A DNA stretch of 64,000 nucleotides from Pteria penguin (Eukaryota; Mollusca; Bivalvia; Pterioida; Pteriidae): assembly GCA_035048485.1 (NCBI GenBank), contig CM068585.1, positions 18,036,501 through 18,100,500 of the forward strand, in the 5' to 3' direction. This document shows, piece after piece, positions 25,341 to 36,059 of this stretch. The notes under the pieces are model-generated. The model saw nothing but the letters and a program-made list of their open reading frames with translations. It was not told the DNA's origin and made no database searches. Each line of letters begins with the position of its first letter. Within the stretch, counting starts at the first letter, position 1. Both the position numbers and the translations under genes were made by a program.

Positions 25341-25960
25341 ATTAATTTTCATTCGACTTCCGACACTCGAGAAGTGCACACACTAGCTATTATGGACCCA
25401 CGTCATCGAAACGAATACCACCATTATGCACAGCCAAACAATAATACAGACGAAGTAGAAACAAAATACCCATCATGTTCTGATTGTGGTGTAATGTTCG
25501 GGACCCAGTATGACGTACAGAGACACGTAGAACACGGATGCCCCATGAATGAAGATAATGAGGACTAAGAAAAAGAAATGAAAACTGATAGCGAGGATGA
25601 CGACGAAGGTTTCAATTTCTTGGTCAGTAGTGTATGGGAAGACAATTACATACAATTTGCAAAAAAGGCTGAAGCTCTGATGGAAAATGATAAGTTAACG
25701 AAAAAGGAGGCCTAACGAGAAGCTGGGGAAATTATGTTATCAAAAGACAGGTCCCTGTTTATAAGAAAATATAAGAAATTGCTCATTCAGATTCATGGTT
25801 TGAATGCAAGCAGACTTCATCGAGAAATCAACAGAGAAATTTCAGAGATAATGCATAAAGAATCTTTGAGTTTTAAAAAAGTAACCGAGAGAGTATTGAA
25901 ACGTCACAAGACAGATCGAATCCTTATTTGACATTGAAGAAAATGAAGAAGACGAGGAAG
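25257..25960 (+). pseudogene. ATPase tail plus zinc-finger region of the same element
   Basis: Open frame 25257-25568 carries the ATPase tail, then CSDCGVMFGTQYDVQRHVEH followed by GC, a C2H(H)C finger. Beyond its stop the reading continues in pieces (25572-25930) with acidic EDDDE stretches and a lysine/arginine-rich helix region, interrupted by stop codons. I infer that this was one polypeptide downstream of, or fused to, the ATPase. Function is not known beyond resemblance to molluscan Polinton-like proteins. Confidence 0.6.
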
Positions 25961-26337
25961 AAAAAAGCGAGGAAGGAAAAAGTGAGAATGAACAAGATGA
26001 ATCTAAAATAGTCCACAAGAATCCGAACCGACCGCCCCTAGACATGTTAAATGCTCCGAGCTGTATTGACAAGGAACGACCGTAGTAGTGTGTAAAGTTA
26101 AAAGGACAGGAGTTAATCGGATAATATTCATTTCCGCGGTAGCATCCAAACCAACAACATGACTTTATTAACCCCACTTCCCCCTGGATACAATGTTGAC
26201 ATCGAACAGATTATATTCACATCACTTACAAGTGCAAATCAAAAATGTTGATCCGATATCCACAATTCGAAGTCGAAGAAACACGACAATACATATGTAA
26301 ATAAAATATTAGCAATCACGAACCTCTGTCAAAACAG

Positions 26338-26400
26338 AGGTGGGATCAGGTGCCATGGAGGGGTAAGCATCCCCTGCCGACCGGTCACACCCGTCTTGAT
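26338..26400 (+). repeat. Dispersed motif GATCAGGTGCC..CACCCG
   Basis: A block of about 50 bp (TGGGATCAGGTGCC, GTAAGCATCCCCTGCCGACC, GGTCACACCCGTC) that recurs at 33765-33822 with GAGATCAGGTGCCC and CAACACCCGTC. It probably belongs to a larger dispersed element whose identity I do not recognise. Confidence 0.5.
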
Positions 26401-26439
26401 GCCATAAGTATAAGAGAAAAAAGTATTATTCGCTGTCAA

Positions 26440-26667
26440 ATTACAAATTGCATGAACTTCAAATATCAACAGCTTAAGGAGAAATTAGTACAATATCACA
26501 ATGAGACTACTTTAAAACTAAAAGCTATTAAGGACACAGTGGACAACACTAATGATACAAATGTGTTTTGTTACAGGTGTGGAGAGCAAGGACATTATGA
26601 AAGAAAAAAGAGGAGTAACTGGCTCAGTTATGTGACAGAAGTCACCATGGAGCTATACAATACATGA
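26440..26667 (+). pseudogene. Gag-like zinc-knuckle fragment
   Basis: Encodes a basic, helix-prone stretch and then CYRCGEQGHYERK, a retroelement zinc knuckle (C-x2-C-x4-H) in which the fourth ligand cysteine is replaced by lysine. No protease, reverse transcriptase or LTR is recognisable nearby, so this is a relic. Confidence 0.55.
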
Positions 26668-26761
26668 ATATAAATAATATACTAGCACATATAACACATT
26701 ACAAAAATATTTGATTGTAGTGCAATTACGATACCGACTCAGGACGGTCATTTAATTTGAC

Positions 26762-26787
26762 CAGAGACATATATACACATGTCTCTG
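26762..26787. mobile_element. 26-bp palindrome with 7-bp target duplication (copy 1)
   Basis: Arms CAGAGACAT and ATGTCTCTG surround ATATACAC. The heptamer ATTTGAC stands immediately on both sides (26755-26761 and 26788-26794). It is the same palindrome as at 41371-41398, apart from a 2-bp AT difference. Confidence 0.8.
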
Positions 26788-26799
26788 ATTTGACAAAAG

Positions 26800-28015
26800 C
26801 CAAACAAATGGTGTGGTTAACCGGTTTACGGGCCCACCTTCCCACTCACCGTAACAGCAGAACAATCAAAGGACGTACATTTAAAATTTTATAAATAATC
26901 CTCCATGTAAAGAACAAGGGTCAACAGGTATCGCATATTGAGAGGTCATAAAATATAAACACGTAAGGTATTGTAAAACACATAATGATATAAAAATATA
27001 TGCCACATCAACATGATAAACCGTGCTCTGCCAGTCTGAAATCGAGCTATGACCCTAGATCTGTAGGAGTCTCGACTAACAGTCAGAGGGGACGAGGTTT
27101 AGGACCATGTCTCCTCTGAAAGAGGTTTGGACAAGGCCCGTCATATAGTCCCCACCGCCCTGTTAGTCAGCGTGCAACGTTCAAGTAAAAGTCTGCATAA
27201 GGCTATAGAGGGGCCAAATACAAGACCTATAGTCTTTTTGATGATCTCAATGTCATATTGTCTATTTAGTAGACGTTTGACTATTTTATTACATGATAAA
27301 ATAACGTTATCGGAGCATTCACTTAATGAGAAAAATGTCCATTTGTTTGAGAAATAATGTAGTAACCAAAGGTATGAAGGGACAACTGTGTAGGGATAAT
27401 ATGGACGCCGATAATTAAACCTTGATTAGTTGACATTTTTTTTTAATATAAAAGGATTTTGTTCGAAAGACAAATTGTCCGTGAATTCATTGAATAATAC
27501 AAAAAAAGTTACATACTTTTTTTTAACTTTGTGTATTAATATTGAATAAGTAAGTACTTCAATATATATGTTAACCTTTTAATATATTTAATGAAAAATA
27601 AGGATAAACAGTATGATATTTTGATAAAAAAACCCCCCATATAACAAAACAAAAAGAGCGAGAAGAATGGGTCACGCAAAAAAAATATTTAGTGGTCTCT
27701 AGTGCGGTAGAAATACCCGTAAGCCACTCGGGAAGTGGACGGAGCTTCCCCCATAGTGATGATCGGGCTATAAACGCTGATCCTGTCACTATGGAAAACG
27801 GGCTTTGTGTCCTTGCTTTGTGCAGCGTGTGTCCCACCTCTGGCAATGCCCTTAACTGGTTTGTAAGTTTAAGGCACTCGTCTTTCTCTTTTTCACACCC
27901 CAATAATAATAAAACAAGGTAGTAAACCACCTGGTACACCGTACCAGCAGGTCCAAAGTCCTGAACTATCGCTCTGACGCGATAAAAGTGTGATGGCTAC
28001 CTCTATCAACCATGT
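26800..28015. other. No gene recognised
   Basis: AT-rich DNA. The open frames at 27571-27939 and 27692-27922 overlap on opposite strands and match nothing I know. A short unit near 27030-27160 (TCTGTAGGAGTCTCGACTAA) could be part of a mobile element, but no terminal repeats are evident. Confidence 0.4.
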
Positions 28016-28017
28016 AC

Positions 28018-28400
28018 AATGTTTTGCGGACATTGTCCGCCATCTTGACGGATGGTATTTGACCGGAAGAGCCGCCATCACGGCGGAAACACGTGACTAT
28101 ATGTAAGGTGATCGGACAGACTGCCAACTTGGTAAAAGCAATCGATCGAATGGTCCACCATCTTGGAGCAAGGGCCGTCATCTTGACCCGGATGAGAAGG
28201 TTTTCTGGAAATTTGCGGAAATTGACCGGCGTCTTGGGTGAATTCACTGAAATCCTCGACATCTGGAAAACCGCCATCTTGGCGGAACACATGACTAAAT
28301 GTAAGGTGACTGGAAAGAGCGCCATCTTGACGGAAATCAATTAACACCTTTGGGTCATCTTCAATCACGAGCCGTCATCTTGACCCCGGCGAGAGAGTAA
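28018..28400. repeat. Imperfect tandem region with CCATCTTG motifs
   Basis: Seven or more variants of GCCGCCATCTTGACGG, plus two diverged direct copies of a longer block (ACACGTGACTATATGTAAGG and ACACATGACTAAATGTAAGG, about 200 bp apart). CGCCATCTTG is close to the YY1 consensus. A TATA-like TTATATACC follows at 28459. This may be a promoter segment of a mobile element; no coding signal. Confidence 0.55.
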
Positions 28401-28539
28401 ACCGGAAACCTTGCTATAGAGTATACCGGAAACCCTGCTAAAGGGGCGTGATTTCATCCTTATATACCAAGGATGTATAGTAAACTATACCTCCCTGTAT
28501 ATACTACTGGCATTGAGAGCGACCTCATCCACCAACCAA

Positions 28540-30880
28540 CCATTATTTTCTATTTGTGCAAGTGATGGCAGAGGAAATTAGCCAGGAAACGAATTAATAA
28601 GGTTTTCCAGTCAGAAAAAGGAAGTAGAACGAGGGGGCTAGGAACACCAAAGTCATAAGCGAAGTCCCATCGAGTCTTTTCATTAAACAAAAATGTCAAA
28701 ATTATTTCTCATTTGGAAGGTATCTGAGGTAAAACAATTATAACCTCATAAATTTCCCATGGAAACATCAAGTTTTGGACAATCATTTCCCCCGAGTTTT
28801 AAAATGGTTTCCAAAGAATATGATGTCGTAATAATTCATTTATTTCAGATACCGTCCCAAAGGGAAGTAAATCTGTGAATAGAGTGCTCGGGAATTTGCA
28901 CACCACAGTATCTGCGATTTAGCAATTTGAGGACCTAATTGTTTTGCGTACTTTGTGTCGTTAAAGAATTACTACAGCTGTCATATCATCAACGGAAACC
29001 CACGGTTGGTTGCGCTTCTCTTATCTCCTATAATTGAAGCTTTTGTGATGGAATTCATATTTTTCCTAGTCTTGTTTCCTGTGTTTCTCGGTGGTTTTTG
29101 ATGCTCTCGCCATTGAAAATGGGAGGGAGGGGATACATTATTACCCACATCCATCCGTCCATATTTGGTTCAGTGCCAGAAATTGAGAATGCCTCCACGG
29201 AATGTTGACATATTAATTTCTATGCCAATTTCGATTACAAAAATTTTTCGGTAATTTTTACCACAAAATAACCCTTTATTGACTTGGAATCATGAAAAAT
29301 TTTATTTCCATGCCGTAACGTTAGAATGCTCTGATGTTTTAAAAGATGTTTTGTAAAGGTACATGTAAATATCATGAATGTTATCAAAGTTTGATTTTCT
29401 TCACAAATTTTCCACAATGTATTTTAGAAATGAGACCATTCCTTAACTTAAGAATTATGAAAATATCTTTAGATTGCCTTGATATAATCAAATAATGTTT
29501 TGTACAAACTACATGTTTCGGAGGTTGAGGCTCAAGGCACAATAAACCACACCATGTACAAAAACGTAGTTGAAATATTAGAAATCTTAGGCGAAGTTTA
29601 ATTTTCAACTACTTGGCGGTATTTCTATCAGAGTTGTGGCCTTTTTTCTGTTTAGAAACCATGCATGAAGAAAAAAAAAAAAGATTTCTTATCATAGCTT
29701 AGACTGTCGCAATATTCTTATATTGAAATTTAAATATCAATACTCTTATTTCTAAATGGTTGAAATCTTATTAGCTCAGGGATGGTTCCTGGATTTTGTC
29801 ATTCCTGTAAGTGTCCTGCTTGTTCTCGCGTCTATTACCTTGCGTAGTTACAGGCCAAATTGAACACACACAATTTGCCAGTGAAACAGCACTATTGAAT
29901 CCCAGTTTTCTGGATACTAAGTATTTTTGAGAACAGAATCTGACAGTGCGCTCAGATCAGACTGTACTGAGAAGTCGTTCGAGACCGAAGTTGTGCCTTA
30001 GCAATACATTTAGTAAAAACTTGTTTGTCATGAGCCTTGAGAGAAGATTGTCATCAGACGTCAAAAGTATTTCAACTATGTGGTGACGGCACCTTTCTGG
30101 TGCACGGAATAATAATTTTGATCCATTTGACTTAGCCACTACAAGCATTAAGGGTTCTTCTACATATCTAATGTCATACTAATCGCGGGTTTTCCCGTTT
30201 CCTCAGAAGGATAAGATATCGATAAGATATCGGCTGGATTCGAACAGAACACTTTTCGATCCTGAGCCGAACACATTAACTAATGAGATAGTTGGACAAA
30301 GACATATAAACACTTGTTCATATCTCTGGTAAAATAATTTTATTTTACATAGTTTTCATTTGAGGAACAAAGCGATTTAAATAGTACTAAAAACTTTCAT
30401 GCTTCAAAATGTATGAAGTGTACCATAAATACAAGTTGCTAAAACATATAGAATTACACTGCATTAAAGGCCTATACAGAGTATATTAAAAACATGTGGA
30501 ATACACATATATTTGTATCAAGACAAAATTTCTCTCAGACAAGTTTTGACATCATAGGCAATTTGTCAAGGAGGTCACCGAGGTGATTTGAAAATTTATA
30601 CATTTTGCAATACATGTACATGAAAAGTACAAAGAACCATTGGCAGAATTTTAGGCTAATTAAATGATAAAAAACTTTATGAGGGTTGAAAAACAAAACG
30701 ACAAGAGCAACATTTAACTTTGTACAATATGCCTGTTGTTTAATCTGAAGAGGGGTTAAGTAAATGTATGTAGAAATTTCCCTCCCCTCCTCCTATTTAC
30801 ATGCAGGGCTTCAAAATTGCACTTCCATAATTTTCTACTCGATTTGATTATGAGGCAAAACTTTTGTTTTTTAATGCTAA
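28540..30880. other. No gene recognised
   Basis: Nothing beyond short AT-rich open frames of no recognisable family. I see no SINE, terminal inverted repeat or RNA gene in it. Confidence 0.45.
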
Positions 30881-31535
30881 TAATGAAATTTAACTTTGGT
30901 TCAAAGTCATGACACACCTTTGGGACCTGGACAATAATTCTGTGAAATGTCATTCAAATCCATGCAAGGGGTAAAAAGTCATGGCCTATTATCCAACACA
31001 CGCATTGTGATCATGACCTTGACCCAACCATGGGTCCTCAGCAAATAATCTGTAAAATATTTAAATACATGCAAGGGATAAAAAGTTAAGGTACAGACTA
31101 TGATCCATTATATGCATTGTGACAGTGACTTTACAGATATGACCTTGGTTCATGAGCAACAATTCTGTGAAATATTAAAATCCATGCATGTATAAAAAAA
31201 AGCTATGGTCCAGACAAGAATTTTAACTGACATAAGCTCTGTGACCTTGACCTTGCAGATATGACTGAAAATCAATAGGGTCTGTCTTCCTGTCATATAC
31301 ATAATTTGAAAGTTCTAACATAAACAGTTTGATCTGTATCTTGTTTACAAAGTACTTTCTCAAAAAGATTGCTATTTTTGCCCTAATAATGACCTTGACC
31401 TTTGACCTTGATGTTGCAAATCATTAGGGTTCATTAGAAATAAGCATACAAAGTTTGAAAGTCCTAGACTAAATGGTAAGGTCTGTATCTTGTTTACAAG
31501 GTGCAGACAGACCTACAACACCATACAATATTGTG
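30880..31535. repeat. TGACCT-rich dispersed repeat
   Basis: Tandem variants of GTGACCTTGACCTT and AATGACCTTGACCTTTGACC, alternating with 'cctgtgaaatat' and 'aaatccatgcaagg' blocks. It is another branch of the AGGTCA families, and related sequence is seen at 40.5 kb. Confidence 0.75.
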
Positions 31536-32248
31536 GTATACAATGTCTAGTGACATGAATTATATAAATACTGTAATAGCATTTGGGTCTTTTCTGCTCA
31601 TTTCAAACGGAGGAAGATTTCAAACCAATAGATCAAGTTCATATACTAGTAAGCATCTTTTAACATAGAATTATTTTATTTCATATTCTTCACGCATAAT
31701 CTATAAAATTCCACTAGTGTTTCACCTCCATCAAAAAGAGGAATATATTTGCCTCTTCCTAAATTTTCTTGTATTTTGCATGAAAATTGCAATATTAAGC
31801 CCCTGATTTTCAAAACAAGAGTTAAAAATGCCCTTTTTCATTTTCATATTATCCTTCTCTAAGCAATCCACATGCAGAATTGTAATTGCTTTGGAATACT
31901 GTTTATGGGTAAGTGGAGATCATTATTATAGTGGTATTATTCTCTTTGATAGGGCATTTCAAAGCTATATAACGCTAACCATACAGGTGTTTAAAAACCA
32001 ACTTCTCTATTTGGTTTCTGACTTGAAAAGGGAGCATATAATCATTGGGTACCAGTGCATGCCATATTGTGACTTTACGGATTCACTTTTCAGTTGTTGG
32101 TCCCAGAATACACGTTAGACAGAAATGGAATCCAGAAATGCCCTTTTCATTTCATTTTCACATGTCATCATGGTATCTTTCATTTCTGTACTTAAGGATT
32201 CACCTAGAATGACACCATGAATGATTACATCTCCTCTGAACTTTCTTT

Positions 32249-33256
32249 TTAAGTTTCCAGTTGAAGTTTCCAGTTTTTGTGTTCTACTTCTTTGATTTTC
32301 TGTTTTTGTTGGTTGATCTTCTCCATCAATTCAGATTTACTGTAGAATGTGTGCCTCACTTTGCTTGATATAAAATCTTGTGGACCCATTTTCTTTCGCT
32401 CTTCTTGTCGTTGCTTTCTTTCTCGAAGCGTCCCACGGTATCTTGAACAGTGTTTACATCTTGCGCCTTGCACAAGCATGCAGCAATGAACACTTCTGAT
32501 TGTAGATGAGTATTGCACATCTCCTTTAACAGCTCCAAAGTCACTTTCTCTGTATGCCACATTTGTTGAAGACTCAGCTGAACTTAATTCTTTACCTATT
32601 GGTACAAATTCTTGGAATTCAGGGTCTGGATTTGCAATACAAACCGAGTATGTCTGTAATTTACTTAACAGTTTTTTAATATCATTCACACAATTGTACT
32701 TCTTTGGCAGTCCGTCCCAAATTTCATGATCATCAGACACTTCAATTCGATGCACAAATATTTTGGCAGTGAAATCGGCCTCAATGTTTACGCTGAGTTT
32801 CACACTGGTGTTGCGCGTCTGGTAGAATTCGATAATCTGAATGACATTCTCCATGAGCATCAGTTGAAAAGGTAGCTGAAGGTCTTCTGCAATGGCTGTT
32901 TGCAATGTCTGAAATTCAGTTAGAGAAGTAGAAACTTGTACATCAGCACAGATAGGCTGGACATCAATAAGCTCTTCATCTTCACACATTTCAATGCTGC
33001 TCTCATTGGAGTCATCCTCCCAGGTCTGTATGTCATCTTGAGTTTCACTTTCATAAGGAAGGTGGCTCATATATATAGATCCAGCAACAGTTGATTCACT
33101 ACAAGTTTGCGGATTACCGGTATCTCCAACATCAGGGAACTTGTAGTAGTTATGGTCGCCCAAATGTTTGTTCTCCTGTGACATGAGGCATTTTTGCTTC
33201 TTGAGATAATGATTCTTGATACGGGTAAATCTCTTTCTGATACTTTTACGAGGCAT
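32249..33256 (-). CDS. Transposon-related protein with CxxC..YR..LR motif, 335 aa
   Basis: Start chosen at MPRKSIRKRF (33256). The upstream sequence TTTTCTTTACAG just before the ATG looks like a splice acceptor, and the longer open frame above it runs through a repeat. A basic N-terminus is followed by an acidic linker (about residues 60-105), a central region (about 110-260) of mixed structure, RCKHCSRYRGTLRERK (Cys267, Cys270), and a probable coiled-coil C-terminus. The CxxC-YR-LR block followed by a charged helix resembles regions of multi-copy, transposon-derived proteins in bivalve and cnidarian genomes, but I cannot name the superfamily. No catalytic DDE part is seen. It could be an N-terminal portion, a domesticated gene or a relic; the frame is intact. 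Confidence 0.6.
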   Translation of the reverse strand: MPRKSIRKRFTRIKNHYLKKQKCLMSQENKHLGDHNYYKFPDVGDTGNPQTCSESTVAGSIYMSHLPYESETQDDIQTWEDDSNESSIEMCEDEELIDVQPICADVQVSTSLTEFQTLQTAIAEDLQLPFQLMLMENVIQIIEFYQTRNTSVKLSVNIEADFTAKIFVHRIEVSDDHEIWDGLPKKYNCVNDIKKLLSKLQTYSVCIANPDPEFQEFVPIGKELSSAESSTNVAYRESDFGAVKGDVQYSSTIRSVHCCMLVQGARCKHCSRYRGTLRERKQRQEERKKMGPQDFISSKVRHTFYSKSELMEKINQQKQKIKEVEHKNWKLQLET

Positions 33257-33284
33257 CCTGTAAAGAAAATATTTTATTTTCAGC

Positions 33285-33645
33285 CTTAAACAAGACGTTT
33301 GTGAAACACAAATGCCCCTAGTGGCAACAAAGTCCAAACAAGGCAAACTTTGCAATTGATTACCCCGGATCCCACAGGAATACACTTGTGAAATATATGT
33401 CCTACCTCTTAAGATTCGTAAGTTATAAATGATGTCAAAGATTTTTAAATGTAGCTCAAAGGTAAAAAGGACAAAAATTCTTATTCCGACAGAAAGGTCT
33501 TATAAGAAGAAATGTGCATGTGAAATATGAACGTCCTACATCTTATGATGAAAAAGTTATAATCAATTTTAAAACTTTGAAAATGTAGGTCAAAGGTCAT
33601 GGTCAAGGTCACAGTTTCAAATGTAAAGATGATGGATAAATCCAA
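33285..33645. repeat. AGGTCA-rich dispersed repeat
   Basis: Blocks 'acaaatgcccctagtggcaa', 'cacaggaatacacttgtgaa' and GTAGGTCAAAGGTCATGGTC, then AAGGTCACAG. Same family as 51.4 kb. The open frame of the neighbouring protein extends into it only before the chosen start. Confidence 0.7.
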
Positions 33646-33764
33646 AGCACAAGTCCAAAAATCATAAAACCAGAGGACATACAAAATCAGTGAAAATGAA
33701 AAACAAATGGAAAATAACAAAATATGTCTACTTGAAGAGCATATGTGAACCCCTGTGATGGAGT

Positions 33765-33830
33765 GAGATCAGGTGCCCGGGGAGAGTGAGCATCTCCTGC
33801 TTGCTAGCAACACCCGTCACATATACCCAG
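33765..33830 (+). repeat. Second copy of the GATCAGGTGCC motif
   Basis: GAGATCAGGTGCCCGGGGAG, then GAGCATCTCCTGCTTGCTAG and CAACACCCGTCAC, matching the block at 26.34 kb. Confidence 0.5.
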
Positions 33831-33959
33831 TGGAAAGAGTCAGATTGTGTAAATTCCATATGTATTTTTTAGACATGGTGGCATTATCTGTTAACCAATT
33901 TGGATGATCCGCACAAAAAACAAAACCTTTGAAAAGGACTATGAGTACTTGCATCCTAC

Positions 33960-34798
33960 CCAGTTTTATCACAATCCTTCAAGTTGTTCTGTAGATCAAG
34001 TTGAAGATATGAAAAATTGTCCCTCCCGATCTGAATAAGAAGTTTGTCAAAGGAGGGTACCCTCTGTGACCTACTTTTGTCTGTGGTGGTGCCACCTGTT
34101 CATGGATCCTGACAAAGATGACCACATTTGTCGGGGACCTTGAGTACTTGATGCATGCCAAGTTTCATTGAATTCCAGCGAGTGGTTCCGAAGAAAAAGT
34201 TCAAACTGTGAAATGTTTACACCAATTATCCCACCCCCCTTTTTCTTGAAAGTCTTAAAAAATTCATAAAAAATCCAAAACATAAAATATTGAAAAATTT
34301 TCTTCGCAGTAGTATTTCTTACCATCAAAATGATCAAATTAAACCAAATTAATGCATCACTGTTTACTAAAAGAAAAAAATACCTCTTTTCTGCATTAAA
34401 ACTACCAAGTACAAAAAAAAGTCAAAAAAACGTCAAAAATTTGATTTCGGAACGGAACCAAAAATAACAACACTTCTTCACACATCCCTCTAGATCATTC
34501 CTATGCATTCGGTTTGTCTCTGTATGCCCCCGGTCTGAAGAAGAAGTTTGTCAAAGGAGGGTACCCTCTTTGACCTACTTTTGCCTGTGGTGGCGCCACC
34601 TGTTGATGAATCCGGACGAAAAACAACAACACTTGTAGGGGACCATGAGTACTACATGCTTATCAAGTTTCATCAAATTCTGTTCAGTGGTTCTGGAGAA
34701 GAAGTCGAAAATGTGAAAAGTTAACGATGGACGACGGATGGACGACGGACGGTGATTGATCACAATAGCTCACTTGAGCCTTTGGCTCAGGTGAGCTA
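33960..34798 (+). repeat. Two-unit repeat with terminal hairpin, copy A
   Basis: Two direct units about 510 bp apart, each with AGTTTGTCAAAGGAGGGTAC, TGTGGTGG(T/C)GCCACCTGTT and GGACCTTGAG or GGACCATGAG. It ends in a hairpin at 34766-34798 (TAGCTCACTTGAGCC, TTT, then GGCTCAGGTGAGCTA), followed by A. Related copies are at 38.6 and 51.7 kb. Confidence 0.8.
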
Positions 34799-34799
34799 A

Positions 34800-34976
34800 A
34801 AACTGAGGTCCATGTCATGGTATGCATAGCATGTTAAAGATCCCTCACTGCTTCGGGTGGGTCCATTGCAAGGTCAAAATTTGTTTGCCTCACATCAGGC
34901 AGATGTCATCACCATATACATGAAAATATTCATGGTGTGACGTTAAACAAAAATCAATCAATCAATCAATCAACCT
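34800..34976 (-). repeat. SINE family B copy, reversed
   Basis: Contains AAAGATCCCTCACTGCTTCG and ends in GTGTGACGTTAAAC followed by ATCAATCAATCAATCAATCA, the reverse of the ATTGATTGATT..GTTTTAC start of family B. The tRNA-like end is missing. Confidence 0.65.
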
Positions 34977-35094
34977 ATCGCTTACATTTACAATGTTATG
35001 CCTCTTTTACCAAAAGCAGGACAGAATAAAAGACAGATGGACAACGCCAATGATATATGCCTTCTTGGTCTACACGACTGAGTTAAAAACTAAC

Positions 35095-35240
35095 AAGGAA
35101 AATCAGGTCATGATGGTTCTTCAAGCAGGCAACAAATTTGACCTTGAACTAGGTCAAAGTCAAGGTCACATCATAGTACATGTATCATTGGAAAGGTCTT
35201 GTCACAAGGATCATACATGCCAAATATAAATGCTCATACC
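35095..35240. repeat. AGGTCA-rich repeat fragment
   Basis: AACTAGGTCAAAGTCAAGGT, then CACATCATAGTACATG and 'ggaaaggtcttgtcacaagg'. Confidence 0.65.
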
Positions 35241-35732
35241 AATCCTCCTGAAAATATGAATCAGCTCAGTTTGTGTGATGGACTGACATGGGGATGGACA
35301 GACAGATGAATGAGTATTTAAATGTCCTCGCTTTCACAACAGCAGGGAGGGCAAAAATCCTAACAACAGACTTACATTTCCTGAATGTTATTTCGCTAAT
35401 ATTATAACTGAAATTATAGATTGGTCATCTCGACCTATCTCTTAAATCAAAGTGATGAGGACTGGGCTTGAACACTGGTTCTCATGCATTGCAAAGTTAA
35501 GTGCTTAGCTACTGCATTACTTCTGCCACTCTCATTGCTGAAGAACTCATACCCAAGAATATTCTTACCCAAAATGAATGAATACAAATACAATGTAGTC
35601 TGGTTATTTTGTTTACTGGGTTGTGTTAAAATCCAGAGAATTTGTACCCTATTTGTTTGTCTTTAAGCCTCATAAAAATTATACACAAATCATTTAAATG
35701 CATGTTGTTATTTTTATTGTGACGGACGTTAT

Positions 35733-35830
35733 CGGCCTGGATAGCTCAACAGTAAAAGTGTCCATCTTGAAAGCGGAAGATTCTGGGTTGGATTCCAGGG
35801 TCCGGTCACAATATTTCACCCTGCCTGTTA
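35733..35830 (+). repeat. SINE family C, copy 1 (tRNA-like)
   Basis: GGCCTGGATAGCTCAACAGT (A-box-like) and GGGTTGGATTCCAGGGTC (B-box-like), then CACCCTGCCTGTTA. The tRNA-like head resembles an RNA polymerase III internal promoter. Confidence 0.7.
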
Positions 35831-35942
35831 AAGAATTTTGTGCCGACTGAGAGTGACCCTCATGTGAGTCAGAATCAGGGTAATTCTCTATTGGATTTTG
35901 AAGTATCGAAACCTTTGGCAGGAGAAAGTGTGATGGATGCCG

Positions 35943-36046
35943 GTATTGGCCTGCATAGCTCAATGATGAGAGGGTCCGTCTTGATAGCGGAAGGTTTTCG
36001 GTTCAATTCCTGGTCCCACCACAATTTTTCACTCTGCCTGTTACAA
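35943..36046 (+). repeat. SINE family C, copy 2
   Basis: GGCCTGCATAGCTCAATGAT and CGGTTCAATTCCTGGTCC, then CACTCTGCCTGTTAC. Same orientation as the copy about 210 bp upstream, so the two may form a dimeric SINE or a tandem insertion. Confidence 0.7.
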
Positions 36047-36059
36047 TATCTTTTGTGGG

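Noticed and set aside
27571..27939. 122-codon minus-strand frame
   Set aside because: No recognisable domain, and opposite frames are open across the same stretch; left unassigned.
28455..28475. 21-bp palindrome CATCCTT..AAGGATG, considered as a member of the same family
   Set aside because: The flanking heptamers GTGATTT and TATAGTA do not match.
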